A stretch of DNA of 64,000 nucleotides, from positions 33,038,731 through 33,102,730 of the forward strand of contig JARWIR010000010.1 in the NCBI GenBank assembly GCA_029959085.1, given 5' to 3'. Shown one piece after another: positions 9,668 to 21,343 of this stretch (position 1 is the first letter of the stretch; each line of letters starts with the position of its first letter). Source of the stretch: Nemophila menziesii (taxonomy: Eukaryota; Streptophyta; Magnoliopsida; Boraginales; Hydrophyllaceae). Both the position numbers and the translations under genes were made by a program. The notes under the pieces are model-generated. The model saw only the letters and a list, made by a program, of their open reading frames with translations, was not told the origin of the DNA and searched no databases.

Positions 9668-12600
9668 ACAATTCTTGCACACATTTCTTGTCAAATCTCA
9701 TTATGTGTTTAGAACTTGATATTGATTTGAACTAACAGACTTCTTAGATTTTTGTATTAAACATATCATATGAATAATTTTTTTCATTTGAGAATCATAG
9801 CAAAATCGATAAAAATAAATTAATCCAAAAAAAGAACGCAAATCGGGTACCCGTCGTATTTTAGAACGTTAACCTAATCAAGAAACGGGTACCCGCTTTC
9901 AGCCATAACGGGCTCTCAATTTTGCAAAAAATAAATGTTATATTAGAATATTGGGAAGCATTAAATGAACAACTGGAATAAAGTACAATCATACAAAAAC
10001 GAGTCCCGATCCTATCTTAACTGGGTACCCGATATCGTGCCAATCTATATCTTATTACAGTCTGTTGAAGTCCAACTAGGCTATAAGTAGAAGGAATATA
10101 AGAGAATTCAACAGACTTTTTCATCCTTAAGTACTATCATCTTCAAACATTAACCGAAGCACTCTCAAGCATTCAATTCTTCAATTACTATATGTTAGTT
10201 TTAACGGGGGTTAGATAGGACTCTAATCTAATCTATGCCTAATTAAAAATTATTTAGTACTAAGGTAATTTAATTAAAAATTCTTACACAATATGGTCAA
10301 TAACTTAGCTAGTTAAGAATTTATCTTAGAAACATATATGAGACTAAGGGGACAAAAACTAAAGAGTGAAGAAACAGCCTAAGCTAATAAACATAAAAAT
10401 AGATACTCGTAGACAATTTATCAAAAAACTAAATGATCAAGAAATGAGGATTATAGGGTTTGATAACTAAGCTAAGCAATATATAAAATGATATATAAAT
10501 AGACAACGGAAGAATATGACACAATAGATAGAGTGGTTCGGTTACCCTACATCCACTACCTAAGTAACCACCTTAATATTTCAATCCACTAAGATTATAT
10601 TGTCTTAATGGTGAAAAACAAAGTCGATACAATGAGATTCTTCCAGGCTAAACCACAACTGATACAAAGATGTTTTTTCGGGCTAAACCACAACCTATGT
10701 TCTGAGAGTTTTACCTGCTAAGTCAAAACCCAAGTGAGCTTATTCCTAGGCTCAATCTTAATCATTAAACCCCCTCATCTCTAATCTAGAGAAAGAGTAA
10801 AACCCCTTGAATATTTAGATGAATATTACAACAAATTAACAAACTCCATGGTGAGCAAATAATACAATAGTAATCTTGAACTCCTTGATGAGCTGATATG
10901 AAAGAGAATCTTCACAGACTTGAGTCCTTTGAGTAGATGATTCAATGATGTTTGGTAAAAATCATTCTTAAGTAGTAAAATGAAAACTTGATTTATTTTA
11001 AAGTGAGGAATTGGCTTGGCTTGCTGTGAAATAGATTATTAATTTTTGATAAAAAATATTATGAGAGTTGTGGGAGCGAGTGTGTAAGGGAATATTGATA
11101 ATATAGGAATGTCTACGTGGAAAATGACGTGGCATAGTTCTTCTTCTCTAAACGGAATGCCAGTTCTGCACAATGGGTTCCGATTTTGACTCACAATGGC
11201 TAGTTTCCACATGGATCTAAGTGATCAAACAACTATATCTAGTTGGCATAAAAAACATCGTAAGGTTGAAAGTGGGATGATATTCTAATCTTGATTTCGA
11301 GAACCCATTTCAAAGCAGGATGATATTTCTTAATACATGTAGCCATTTTTCTAAAGCGGGGTGACGTTTTATATAATCAAGATCTCATTAAACATGCTAT
11401 ACTGTTGTGGATTTTTTAGCATCGTTGCTGGCGAAAGCAAGAGCCCGTTTTATTTATTGGGATCCCTTTTCCCTTTGATTTGAGCATGGTTCAGCTAATG
11501 TGAAAAAAATTTGTACAGAGTTGTTAGAAATGATATTTTTAGAAATTTAGCAGTTTAACTCGAGTGCCAATTCTAATCACATGAGATTTTTTATGCTAGT
11601 GAGAAAAATATATTTTTTTCCTAAGTAAATATGTTTCGATGATTTTGAGCTTAACATATTAAATGTTATAATTGTGCATCTAAACAAATTTTTAGTTCGA
11701 CATTTTAGAAAATTTGAAACACATTATAAGTTATACTCGAAATATGTTGAACCTATGTGAGATCCCATAAAGCATATAGAATGATACATAGGATGCATGT
11801 TCTCTTATCAAGTGATGTGTTTCTAATTACAGAATTATATAACAATTTAGTAGACATATTTAGAAATCTTAACTTTATGAAAAATAATATTAAGAGGTGT
11901 CCTAAACTTAACCATAAATCACATAAACATAGGAGTGTGTTGAATATCAAATAGGTGCACATATAATCATAGTATTCGTGCTTGTGTGCCTAAATCCTAG
12001 CATAGGATGTTTTCTAAATGTGAAATCATAAAAAAAATGAAGTTTATGATATTTTAGACATAAAAATTTGTTGCATAAAAGTTATCATATAATCAAGATG
12101 AATGAATGCACTTTAATGCAAGTAAGACATGCTAAATGATTTATCTCTTAGCATGAAAAATTGTCTAAGGGAGTGATCAACTCATGTGAAAGCATATTTA
12201 GCAAGGATAATCTTGCTAAGGATGAGTCAACTAGTGACCAAATACATGTGCTATTAAAGGATATATAATCACGTAAAAAAGTGAAATTAGCTTGTTAATC
12301 ATAGAAGTATTGGTCACATAAAAACATACACAAAAATGGAAATATGTCAACACTATCTTATATTGAAGGCTTAATACAAGTCATTGTTATATTTACTCTT
12401 TAATAATATCTTTAGTTCTTGTAAACAATTATACAATCTTGTTATTTCTCTTTCTCAATATTATGACTTGAGTTCCATTAGAATCAAGATAAGAGTGGTT
12501 TCATCTCTTTTAAGAATAGAAGGCTTCCATAAGAAAGTGGTTTCTTATGTTGGTGATTGCACAAGAGGATTCGGCTCATGGTGTTCGAGCTCAGGTTGCG

Positions 12601-13734
12601 ATTTAGCTAGAAAAATTCTCACTTTTAATTGGTTTGTATCTCAATTTTAAGAGATACTAAATCTTAGTTGAAGAAAGCTTGAAAATTACTAAAGGGTAAA
12701 CCTAGGTAATGGGTGTAGGATCTAGTTAGTTAAAACCACTTAAATCGTTGCATATTCTCTAACCCCACTCTTTTACTTTATGTCTTGATTTAGAATTGCA
12801 TAAGTTTTTTCATCAACTATTACTATCGTGTTTTACTAGCTTCGGAGTGTTTGATAAACTGTCCCAACAAATTTTCAAACTCATATTATCTTCCTAAATA
12901 TTTTATTAGTAGTATTATTGATTAGAGTCATACACACCCCCCTCTAGGACATACACTATGTATTATCATCTTATCTTCTAATAGTATAACATTTATTTCC
13001 TATAAAATAATTGTACAACTCTCGTATAGATTGGAAGTGTGAACATATAAAAAGGAATGTGTATAAGCCTCGACATTGGTCGTCATCTTTTAAACATGGC
13101 CACCCTTCTATTATGTGATGGAATTTAGTGATATGTCACAACTCAAGAAAATTGTGATTTCAATAGAGGCCTGACACACCAACTATTATGTAACTAGACA
13201 TGTTGAGTAAGAGGTTGGGGGACCAACAATAATGATAAAAATAAGTCTTGGTCTTGGAAGCCCACAAACGGATGCCATGGACCTAAAGTAAGGCATGAGT
13301 GATTGATAGTTCATATAAAATTAATGGCAACCTAACCCAAGTAGGCACCAATGTGTATACATTCACAAATACCTTTTATTAATAGATGTGTTATCGATTC
13401 CTATATATGGATACCATAGGGTTTGGGATGCATAAATGGCTCACTTATATACCAAGAACATCCCGACCATGAATGGCCCTTGGATGAAGAGCTTACAATC
13501 CCAATATAGTTCTTTTCCTGTAATAGACTTGGCTCATATATATGATAGACTCGCCTATGACCTTTGTCTAAAGTCCCTTACGGGAGACCTAGGGAGAATC
13601 CCATTGGGTCACTCCTGCATACATAAATTTCTTCTCAACATATATAGGGCCTAAAATAGGTCATACAAATACTCCTTATTTCATAATAAGAAATATATGT
13701 ACAGTATTCACTTGAGATATCTTTCTTTATTAGG
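9668..13734. repeat. Block B, left part, unit 1: retrotransposon-derived non-coding DNA
   Basis: Collinear with 43368-48761 plus 58669-59770 once later insertions are removed. No intact coding region. Parts resemble LTR sequence of Copia elements: the minus strand at about 10,500-10,640 reads GGGTAACCGAACCACT after a TAGTGGATGTAGG phrase. The plus strand at about 12,380-12,960 has the run from GATTGCACAAGAGG to TCATACACACCCCCCTCTAG, reminiscent of long Copia LTRs and leaders. GGGTACCCG motifs occur around 9850-10,030 and a TATA-like CTATAAGTAG near 10,080. Classification below this level is not supported. Confidence 0.5.
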
Positions 13735-13739
13735 ATAGC

Positions 13740-15306
13740 TGATGTCTCCTCATTTGTGATAGTAAAATATACTTCAGAGACATCATTTTAGGCTTATTTA
13801 TTAGTTTATAGGTTGATTTTAGCTTAATTTAGTGCACTTTCCTATTTTGAGTCTTGATTTGTAGAATTATTATTTTTAGAACATATTGGGTTTAATTGTT
13901 TATTTAGTGTGAAGCTTTAAAGATAATTATGGAGATTAATTAGAGTCCAAGTCAAAGATTACAACTTATGGAAAAAGATATGCATGGAAATTGGAGATAG
14001 AAGGAATCTGAGTTCAATTAGGAAAAGGAAAAGCTGCCTAAATCTGGGATTCTGCAGAACACGTCTAAAGATTGGTGTTTTTACCTAAGAAATAGGCCGA
14101 ATTTGGTAATTTCCTTCTTTAGGTTCTAGATAATTCTGTTGCGATTCTTTTGGTATCTTGTGGAGCAAAATCCGACCAATAACAAAGAAGTTATGACCAA
14201 AACAACGCAGCAGTGTTTATCTTACGAATTTGGGTTGGGCCAGGAGCCCATTACTTGAAGTTATCTCCAAGAAACGAATTAGGTCAAGCTCTAACCTATA
14301 AATACAGCCTCTTAACACTCTTAAATCATCCTTGGCCAGACCCTAAGGCCAAGAGGAAGCTACAACACAAGAGAAGAAGTCTGGAGGAAGCTGTGCATCA
14401 ATCATGTCTCCTTCAACCTCTTATTTTGTAATCCTTTCTTCTTATTTTCTTTGTATGAACTAATTCTCTTAGCTTAGGTTTTGCATAATGTATAATCTAT
14501 GAATTCTAATTCTTCTATCTAAGTTTCTTTGGGAATTATATGTTTTAATCTGATATTAGCTACTTACCTTTATATTTGATTATGTGTTTTGATTTAATGA
14601 TTGTTTTCCTTGCTAGTGCACGAGTATAGGATTACCTTAATAGTAGTTAGATGGTCACCTTGTAAGGGTGTTTAACTATTGAACCACCACATAACGTCTA
14701 GTGTCGATAGCAGTTCTGACAAAACATACTTCTAACTAGATAGTCATTAAGGTTTGTTTTAACCACCATATCACCAAGATTGCAGTATTTGCTTAGGGCC
14801 TTAGTGGCGTTTGATAACCCTATTTTAAATCACTTCTTGGTTGTGCCGTTGCCCCCTTAGTCGCTCTCAAGGTCTAAGGTAGTGGAATTTAGAATCCTGA
14901 CTAAGTATACCAAGAGCTAATATTCTCCCTTATGAATTAGATTTAATAGATAGAATTAGAAGGATTAGTGCATACTAGTAAAACCTAAGTTATATCGTTC
15001 ATACTATCTTCTTTTCTTTTCTGTTATTTATTTTCTGTCTTTAATTTAGTAGTTTAATTTTCTTATTAAAAACCAAATAAATATCTATCTTTCTCTTCTT
15101 CCTACTTGCGTATTATCTTTCTATCTTTAATATCTGCACTTGATAATTTGCATAAGTTCTCTCTAACTTTCGTCAGTCCCTGAGGAACGAATCTTCTTAT
15201 CATTAAAACTTGCATACGTCCTGTAATACTTGCAGTACAGTGTTAGTTTAGGTTGTGTATTTGCACTTATTTATATCATTATTTTATCACACCTTAGGCT
15301 ACACCA
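13740..15306 (+). repeat. 5' LTR of Athila element 1
   Basis: Starts TGATGTCTCCTC and ends GGCTACACCA. It differs from the 3' LTR at only a handful of positions that I could see (for example near 13,877, 14,122-14,128, 14,446 and 15,253). A TATAAATA box lies at 14297-14304. A 72-residue open frame at 14213-14431 is identical in both LTRs and is not considered a gene. Confidence 0.88.
14297..14304 (+). promoter_or_regulatory. LTR TATA box, Athila element 1 (5' LTR)
   Basis: TATAAATA, repeated at 20329-20336 in the 3' LTR and conserved on the minus strand in element 2 (about 49739-49746 and 58099-58106). This conservation supports it as the LTR core promoter. Confidence 0.5.
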
Positions 15307-15312
15307 AGTTTT

Positions 15313-15330
15313 TGGCGCCGCTGCCGGGGA
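15313..15330 (+). other. Primer binding site, Athila element 1
   Basis: TGGCGCCGCTGCCGGGGA, six bases after the LTR end. This is the site type of Athila/Tat Gypsy elements, usually attributed to tRNA-Asp. Confidence 0.75.
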
Positions 15331-15495
15331 CTACATCGTTAGTCCTTGTGCAATTATCTTGTGCTTTTATTTTAGTTAGTTCTATTTTACGCTTTTCTTT
15401 TTAGTTTTTGTCTTTACAGATTTTTTCTAGGCGAGAGCAGATTTATCAGGAGATAAAGGTTTCGTGCTATTAGATCCTGAAGAAGCTATTTAAAG

Positions 15496-16641
15496 ATGGA
15501 ATCTCTAAAGCTCAAGGAGTTAAGCCGACAACTTGAGGAATTACGAGAACAATCGCAGCAACTAGCTCAGAGGAATCTAGTACATGCCTCACCTTCATGT
15601 CCTAGTTGTGGAGCAAGAGATCACTCGTGGGGACATTGCATGAACAATCCAGCCTAAATTTCCTTCATGCCTTATCAAAGAGACCATTATTATGATGGTT
15701 ATTATCAATCTCAAGGAAATTACGCTGACTATCAACCCCCACAGAGTTACAATTGGGTCGGAGATCAACAGAATTATAATCATAGTAATCATTATTATGA
15801 TGATTATTATCAACCATGACCACAATCCTACTATCCTCCACAAACTATCTATCAAGAAGCGCCGATTTATAATGAAGCTTATCAAGAACCACATCCTTAT
15901 TCAATGCAGCAAACCATACAAGAACAACCTCCAAGTTTGAATTCAAGCATGGCTAAGATGATGAACCTAATTGAAAAGATGGAGAATAACCAGCAAAGAA
16001 TCCAAAACTCAGATGATGCGATTGACAAGCTGGTACAGACAATGTCACAAATGGTGGAAAAAACTAAAATCCTTGCAGAAAGGCAACTCCGAAGTGATAC
16101 TACTGCTCCAGAAAACAAAGTTTGTCATGCAGTTGAATTAGGAAGTGGAAAACAACTATCTCCACCAAGACCAGAACCAGAATCAGTCCCTATTCCAGAT
16201 CAGAGGAGGGAAGAAGCAACAGAAGATAAGGTCGAAGAGGTAGTTGAACAAGAACGTGTCCAAGAGAAGATACCAGAGAAAAAAGAGAGCCCAGTGGTAA
16301 CCAATACATGTCCTCCTCCACCATTCCCTTCACATGTCAGAAAGGACAATAACCTGGAATTCAAGAAGTTCGTTGACATGATGAACAAATTAAAGAACAG
16401 CAGCCCGTTTGTAGAAGCTCTCACAAGAATGTCAAAATACGGTCAATTCATGAAGGACATTCTTTCTAACAAACGAAGATTCGAGATGAATGGATTACCA
16501 GAGGAGTGTAATGCTACACTTGGAATTGAGTTACCACCTATTCCCACGACATCTTGGATGGCACCATCCATGATTATAAAGAATCGAGCTGAAAAGTTCG
16601 TGGGAATTAAAGGCAAAGGGTGGAAATTTCGTCATCCTTAA
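15496..16641 (+). pseudogene. Broken gag / pol-start frame, Athila element 1
   Basis: One frame runs from ATG 15496 to 16641 with two in-frame stops (TAA 15655, TGA 15817). The first part is a coiled-coil-like stretch (LKELSRQLEELREQSQQLA) and a knuckle-like CPSCGARDHSWGHC, matching the C-terminal end of gag in element 2. A Tyr/Gln-rich linker follows. From 15904 the longest open part (245 codons) has a predicted coiled coil, an acidic Pro/Glu-rich region and the conserved Athila stretch FKKFVDMMNKL...MSKYGQFMKDIL that normally leads into protease. The frame stops at 16641, where the sequence jumps to a post-pol leader (GGGAGACAACCCG), so protease to integrase have been deleted. Confidence 0.75.
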
Positions 16642-16959
16642 TCGAGGTAACACGTCTAACTTTGAAAGACGTTAAACAAAAGTTCTGTACGGGAGACAAC
16701 CCGTAATTTCTTTTATGTTTTTATGTTTTTAGTTTTTAATTTATGTTTAGATTAGTTAATTTTAGTTGATATTGCATATTTGAGAAGGGTATTAGTGTTT
16801 TTGATAATTAGGTATTGGAGAAATCGAGTTAGGGAAGCGAGCAAAGTTTTCGGAACAGAGAAACTTCAGCAAGTCATATCTTTGCGCTCGGATATCGGAA
16901 TCAGGTGATTTTTGAGCCTAAACTGCATAACTTTTCGAGATCTAGCTGCTGGGGAGGTT

Positions 16960-17230
16960 TTTGCCACGTGCGGTACACCGGACCTCAGCCGCGGTGCACC
17001 GCGTGGTCAAAAACCCGTACTACGGGTTGCTACCGCGGGTTTTATCCAGAAACGAAAAAAAAAATAGCTGATGGGTCCGGTATACCGGACCCTATACCGC
17101 GCCATGCACCGCACAAACACGTGCCACGGGGTCCTACCACGGGTTTTTTGACGTAGGAGGCGCGGTATACCCCGCGGTACACCCCATGGTCCGCAGGGGT
17201 AGTCCGCAGCGCCGCAAGAGAGAGAAAAAC
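16960..17230 (+). repeat. GC-rich palindromic repeat field, Athila element 1
   Basis: A sharply GC-rich island in AT-rich DNA, built of short palindromic or near-palindromic words such as GCGGTGCACCGCG, GGTACACCG, CCATGGTCCGC and CCCGTACTACGGG. The same field in the same place relative to other parts is in element 2 (53530-53930). Function unknown. Confidence 0.7.
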
Positions 17231-17632
17231 CTACGGGATTTGATTATAAAGGAGGTATTAAGCTTTTAGTTCCGAATTTTATAAACGCAAACCCTCTTTT
17301 TCTTCTCCACAACTCTCCTAACTCCATTAAAGCTCATCAAAACCTTCCCCAATCATCAAAACACTACCCAATTACCATGAAAACACATCTAATTCATTCT
17401 CCACATCATTACAAGGAAGATTCCACCACCTATATCATCCCAAAACACCTTGAATCCAAGAATCAAAAGCTTAAATTTCAAAAATTCATCCTCCAATTTC
17501 TTAAATCCATACCAATCCATGAAGAACCCATCTTACCCACATAGAGAATCATCATCAAATCACCTTTCCTAACCCAAATAAAGCTTGTACAACCAATAAT
17601 CAAGAGTTTCAAATTTCAAGAGTGGTTAAAGC

Positions 17633-17646
17633 TTTGAGTTGGGGGT
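17633..17646 (+). other. Polypurine-tract-like motif 1, Athila element 1
   Basis: TTTGAGTTGGGGGT, nearly identical to the true tract next to the 3' LTR. Related copies are at 18345-18360 and 18914-18933. Confidence 0.5.
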
Positions 17647-17859
17647 CAATTGAGATGATTAAGAGAACATGAACATTATCTACTGAAAGGGAGATGAATA
17701 AATCAAGGTATTGGATTTAATTGAGAAGAAATCAAGTAAGAAAAGTCCTATTTCCAATTCAATGGGTAAAACAAGTCAGGAGAAGAGAGGTTAGCATGCT
17801 GTGTTGATTCAATGAGCAAAAAGGTTCTATCTTTAGTGAAGAAGACAACACAACCTCTC

Positions 17860-18240
17860 TAGATCAAAGACCTTATACCCAAGAGAAAAAGAGAAAGCTT
17901 CAATGGCCATGATAGCTTCTCCGAAGCAACAATTAAAGGAACTACCTCTTTCTTATAAGAAAGTATTTGAAGAAGAAGTTGAAGGAGAATACATGAAGAT
18001 TCGTGGAGATTTGGAATGATGGGGTTGTTTGTGAATTGTATTTTGTGAGGGAAGAAGAAGATGTGGCACAGTTGATCTATGAGGAGGTGATACGGATTTT
18101 CGATCTCTCCCATGACGTTATATAATGCAATATCCTATTATGATCACGTGTCCTGAACAAAAAGCGAATAAGAAGTTGGGTGAAGAAGATACATTAGATT
18201 TAATCTGAGTATCGACAAGGCGAGGTAAAAGCCTCGAAGA
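17860..18240 (+). pseudogene. Remnant of Athila third ORF
   Basis: Translated pieces include KQQLKELPLSYKKVFEEEVE and, further on, DVAQLIYEEVIRI, then ITCPEQKANKKLGEEDTLDL in shifted frames. They match the start and the last third of the intact 391-residue frame of element 2 (51924-53099), with the middle deleted. It lies between polypurine-like motifs, as in element 2. Confidence 0.65.
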
Positions 18241-18344
18241 GTATGTTTTCTTTCTTCCCTACCATTTCTTTATGTGCAATATGTATGCTAATTTTAAATT
18301 TTATTCTTTCTTGAGTCTTTTTCGAGTCGTGGGGACACGGCTCA

Positions 18345-18360
18345 TTTTTGAGTTGGGGGT
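18345..18360 (+). other. Polypurine-tract-like motif 2, Athila element 1
   Basis: TTTTTGAGTTGGGGGT directly after the third-ORF remnant. Confidence 0.45.
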
Positions 18361-19754
18361 GGGGATTCGTTGTCCTCATCTTCCTTTTTGTTTTTCATAA
18401 AATTTAAAAAAATTTAGGTTGAAATAAGGCATAGAATATCTTTGAATGTACCTATTTGAGCATGATTTTATTAGGTCAATAATAGTAAGTAGTATGTTTT
18501 TGAAAGATGTCATAAATATGTTTAGATGCATGTATGAAAACAGGAAATAAATGATAGAAAAGTTAATGAGCAATGCTAAGAAGTATGTTGAAACTTAGGA
18601 ATAGTTATTTGGTGTGTAGAACGTGAGGTTTAAAATTAGTTGAAAACCCACTTGTCTATGAACTAGTAGTGAAAAAGTAACAAAATCCGGTAGTTAGAAA
18701 AATGAATAAGGCAGTTCTTTCATGATAAAACACTTGAAGCCTTTTATACTTTCTCACCCTTTTGTTTGATATTATTGTTATTTATCCGTCTTAGCCCCTC
18801 TGAGCCTTTCTAAAGCCTTTATTGAAACACATTATAATCCTTACCCTAGTTTTTAGGACTTATCTATATGACCCGCACTCGAATCGCAAAACCTGAGACA
18901 ACTCGTTTTAGAGCTTGAGTTTGGGGTGGTGGGTTTCATCATTAGGGAACTTTGGGAATTTGGAAATTATCTTTGTGATTTTATTGATGATGAATTGGTA
19001 TTATTGTAACCCTTTGCCGGGGTAATAGTGAGTGAAAAAGAAGCTACGAGCTAAACTTGCCAACAAGGGCATTAAAAAGAAAGAATATATATATGAAAAA
19101 TAGTGTGATATCTCAACATCAAAAAGAGAGTCAGAACTATACAAAAAAAAAGAAAAAAATTGTTATGAAAAGAATATATATTCGGACCGGCAAAGTGGAT
19201 TTTAAATCATCAAAGGTTTTAATTGGGATTATTGGGGATGCACATTAAAAAGCATCAATAAATTGGGTTGAGTGAGAACATCTTTGAGTGAACAACTCAA
19301 GCTCTAGGGCGATTCGTTGATGGTTAGTGAGGAGAGAGCCAAAAGCTCACTTTTCATTATCCAAATATACCACACCCGTCCTTAAGCCAAGTTATAACCA
19401 AGACCTTAGGATTTCTAACTACTAGATGAAGAAACAATTGAGCTATTAGGTAATAGGTAAGTGGACCATTGGATGCTGTATTTGGGACCTATGAACAACC
19501 TATAGCCATTAACCTGAACTAAGTTATCATCCTCTCCTTCTGGCATTGCGAAATTAATCTTAACTTGAGTTTATGGATTGTTGATTACATGTATATTAAG
19601 CATATTTGTGCATTATTTCTTGAGCATTACTATATGAGACTTTTTAGATATTTTGCTCTAGGATCATTCATTGTGTTCTGTTCTTATTCTCCTCCTACTT
19701 CTTCTTCTTGACTACCCTACTGTTCTTTACTTTTATTGTATCGGGACGATACAA
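18361..19754 (+). other. Non-coding 3' region of Athila element 1
   Basis: No gene. It corresponds to 50321-51768 of element 2 in reverse, including the phrases CGATTCGTTGATGG and the A-rich stretch near 19,140. A third polypurine-like motif (TTGAGTTTGGGGTGGTGGG) is at about 18914-18933. Confidence 0.55.
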
Positions 19755-19771
19755 CTTTGAGTTGGGGGTCT
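19755..19771 (+). other. Polypurine tract of Athila element 1
   Basis: CTTTGAGTTGGGGGTCT, immediately before the 3' LTR; the expected plus-strand priming site. Confidence 0.65.
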
Positions 19772-21338
19772 TGATGTCTCCTCATTTGTGATAGTAAAAT
19801 ATACTTCAGAGACATCATTTTAGGCTTATTTATTAGTTTATAGGTTGATTTTAGCTTAATTTAGTGCACTTTCCTATTTTGAGTCTTGATTTGTAGAATT
19901 ATTATTTTTAGAGCATATTGGGTTTAATTGTTTATTTAGTGTGAAGCTTTAAAGATAATTATGGAGATTAATTAGAGTCCAAGTCAAAGATTACAACTTA
20001 TGGAAAAAGATATGCATGGAAATTGGAGATAGAAGGAATCTGAGTTCAATTAGGAAAAGGAAAAGCTGCCTAAATCTGGGATTCTGCAGAACACGTCTAA
20101 AGATTGGTGTTTTTACCTAAGAAATAGGCCGAATTTGGTAATTTCCTTCTCAAGGTCCTAGATAATTCTGTTGCGATTCTTTTGGTATCTTGTGGAGCAA
20201 AATCCGACCAATAACAAAGAAGTTATGACCAAAACAACGCAGCAGTGTTTATCTTACGAATTTGGGTTGGGCCAGGAGCCCATTACTTGAAGTTATCTCC
20301 AAGAAACGAATTAGGTCAAGCTCTAACCTATAAATACAGCCTCTTAACACTCTTAAATCATCCTTGGCCAGACCCTAAGGCCAAGAGGAAGCTACAACAC
20401 AAGAGAAGAAGTCTGGAGGAAGCTGTGCATCAATCATGTCTCCTTCAACCTCTTATTTTGTAATCCTTTCTTCTTCTTTTCTTTGTATGAACTAATTCTC
20501 TTAGCTTAGGTTTTGCATAATGTATAATCTATGAATTCTAATTCTTCTATCTAAGTTTCTTTGGGAATTATATGTTTTAATCTGATATTAGCTACTTACC
20601 TTTATATTTGATTATGTGTTTTGATTTAATGATTGTTTTCCTTGCTAGTGCACGAGTATAGGATTACCTTAATAGTAGTTAGATGGTCACCTTGTAAGGG
20701 TGTTTAACTATTGAACCACCACATAACGTCTAGTGTCGATAGCAGTTCTGACAAAACATACTTCTAACTAGATAGTCATTAAGGTTTGTTTTAACCACCA
20801 TATCACCAAGATTGCAGTATTTGCTTAGGGCCTTAGTGGCGTTTGATAACCCTATTTTAAATCACTTCTTGGTTGTGCCGTTGCCCCCTTAGTCGCTCTC
20901 AAGGTCTAAGGTAGTGGAATTTAGAATCCTGACTAAGTATACCAAGAGCTAATATTCTCCCTTATGAATTAGATTTAATAGATAGAATTAGAAGGATTAG
21001 TGCATACTAGTAAAACCTAAGTTATATCGTTCATACTATCTTCTTTTCTTTTCTGTTATTTATTTTCTGTCTTTAATTTAGTAGTTTAATTTTCTTATTA
21101 AAAACCAAATAAATATCTATCTTTCTCTTCTTCCTACTTGCGTATTATCTTTCTATCTTTAATATCTGCACTTGATAATTTGCATAAGTTCTCTCTAACT
21201 TTCGTCAGTCCCTGAGGAACGAATCTTCTTATCATTAAAACTTGCATACGTCCTGTAATACTTGCAGTACAGTGTTAGTTTATGGTGTGTATTTGCACTT
21301 ATTTATATCATTATTTTATCACACCTTAGGCTACACCA
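19772..21338 (+). repeat. 3' LTR of Athila element 1
   Basis: 1567 bp, TGATGTCTCC to CTACACCA, followed by the target duplication ATAGC. Confidence 0.88.
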
Positions 21339-21343
21339 ATAGC

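Larger units (their letters stand above)
13740..21338 (+). mobile_element. Non-autonomous Athila-type Gypsy LTR element 1
   Basis: A complete 7599-bp LTR element with two 1567-bp LTRs and a perfect 5-bp target duplication ATAGC (13735-13739 and 21339-21343). It has an Athila/Tat-type primer site, a broken gag-pol frame, a GC-rich palindromic field, a remnant of the third ORF, and four polypurine-like motifs, the last abutting the 3' LTR. Protease, reverse transcriptase, RNase H and integrase are missing, so movement would need proteins in trans. It sits in block B of unit 1; the equivalent place in unit 2 (near 59,770-59,800) is empty. Confidence 0.88.

Noticed and set aside
10440..10900. A complete Copia element in block B
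   Set aside because: Only LTR-like phrases are seen; no coding region, primer site or paired LTR with target duplication was found, so only a generic repeat was recorded.
13436..13654. Open frame of 72 codons (MAHLYTKNIPTMNGPW...) in block B
   Set aside because: The sister copy near 59,490-59,710 is broken by different changes and no domain is recognised.
14213..14431. Identical 72-residue open frames at 14213-14431 and 20245-20463
   Set aside because: They lie at the same place in the two LTRs of Athila element 1 and are identical because the LTRs are; no domain and no reason to call a gene.
15692..15940. Open frames rich in Ile on both strands around 15,600-15,940
   Set aside because: Overlap the Tyr/Gln-rich linker of the Athila gag-pol frame in other phases; the frame from 15496 explains the region.
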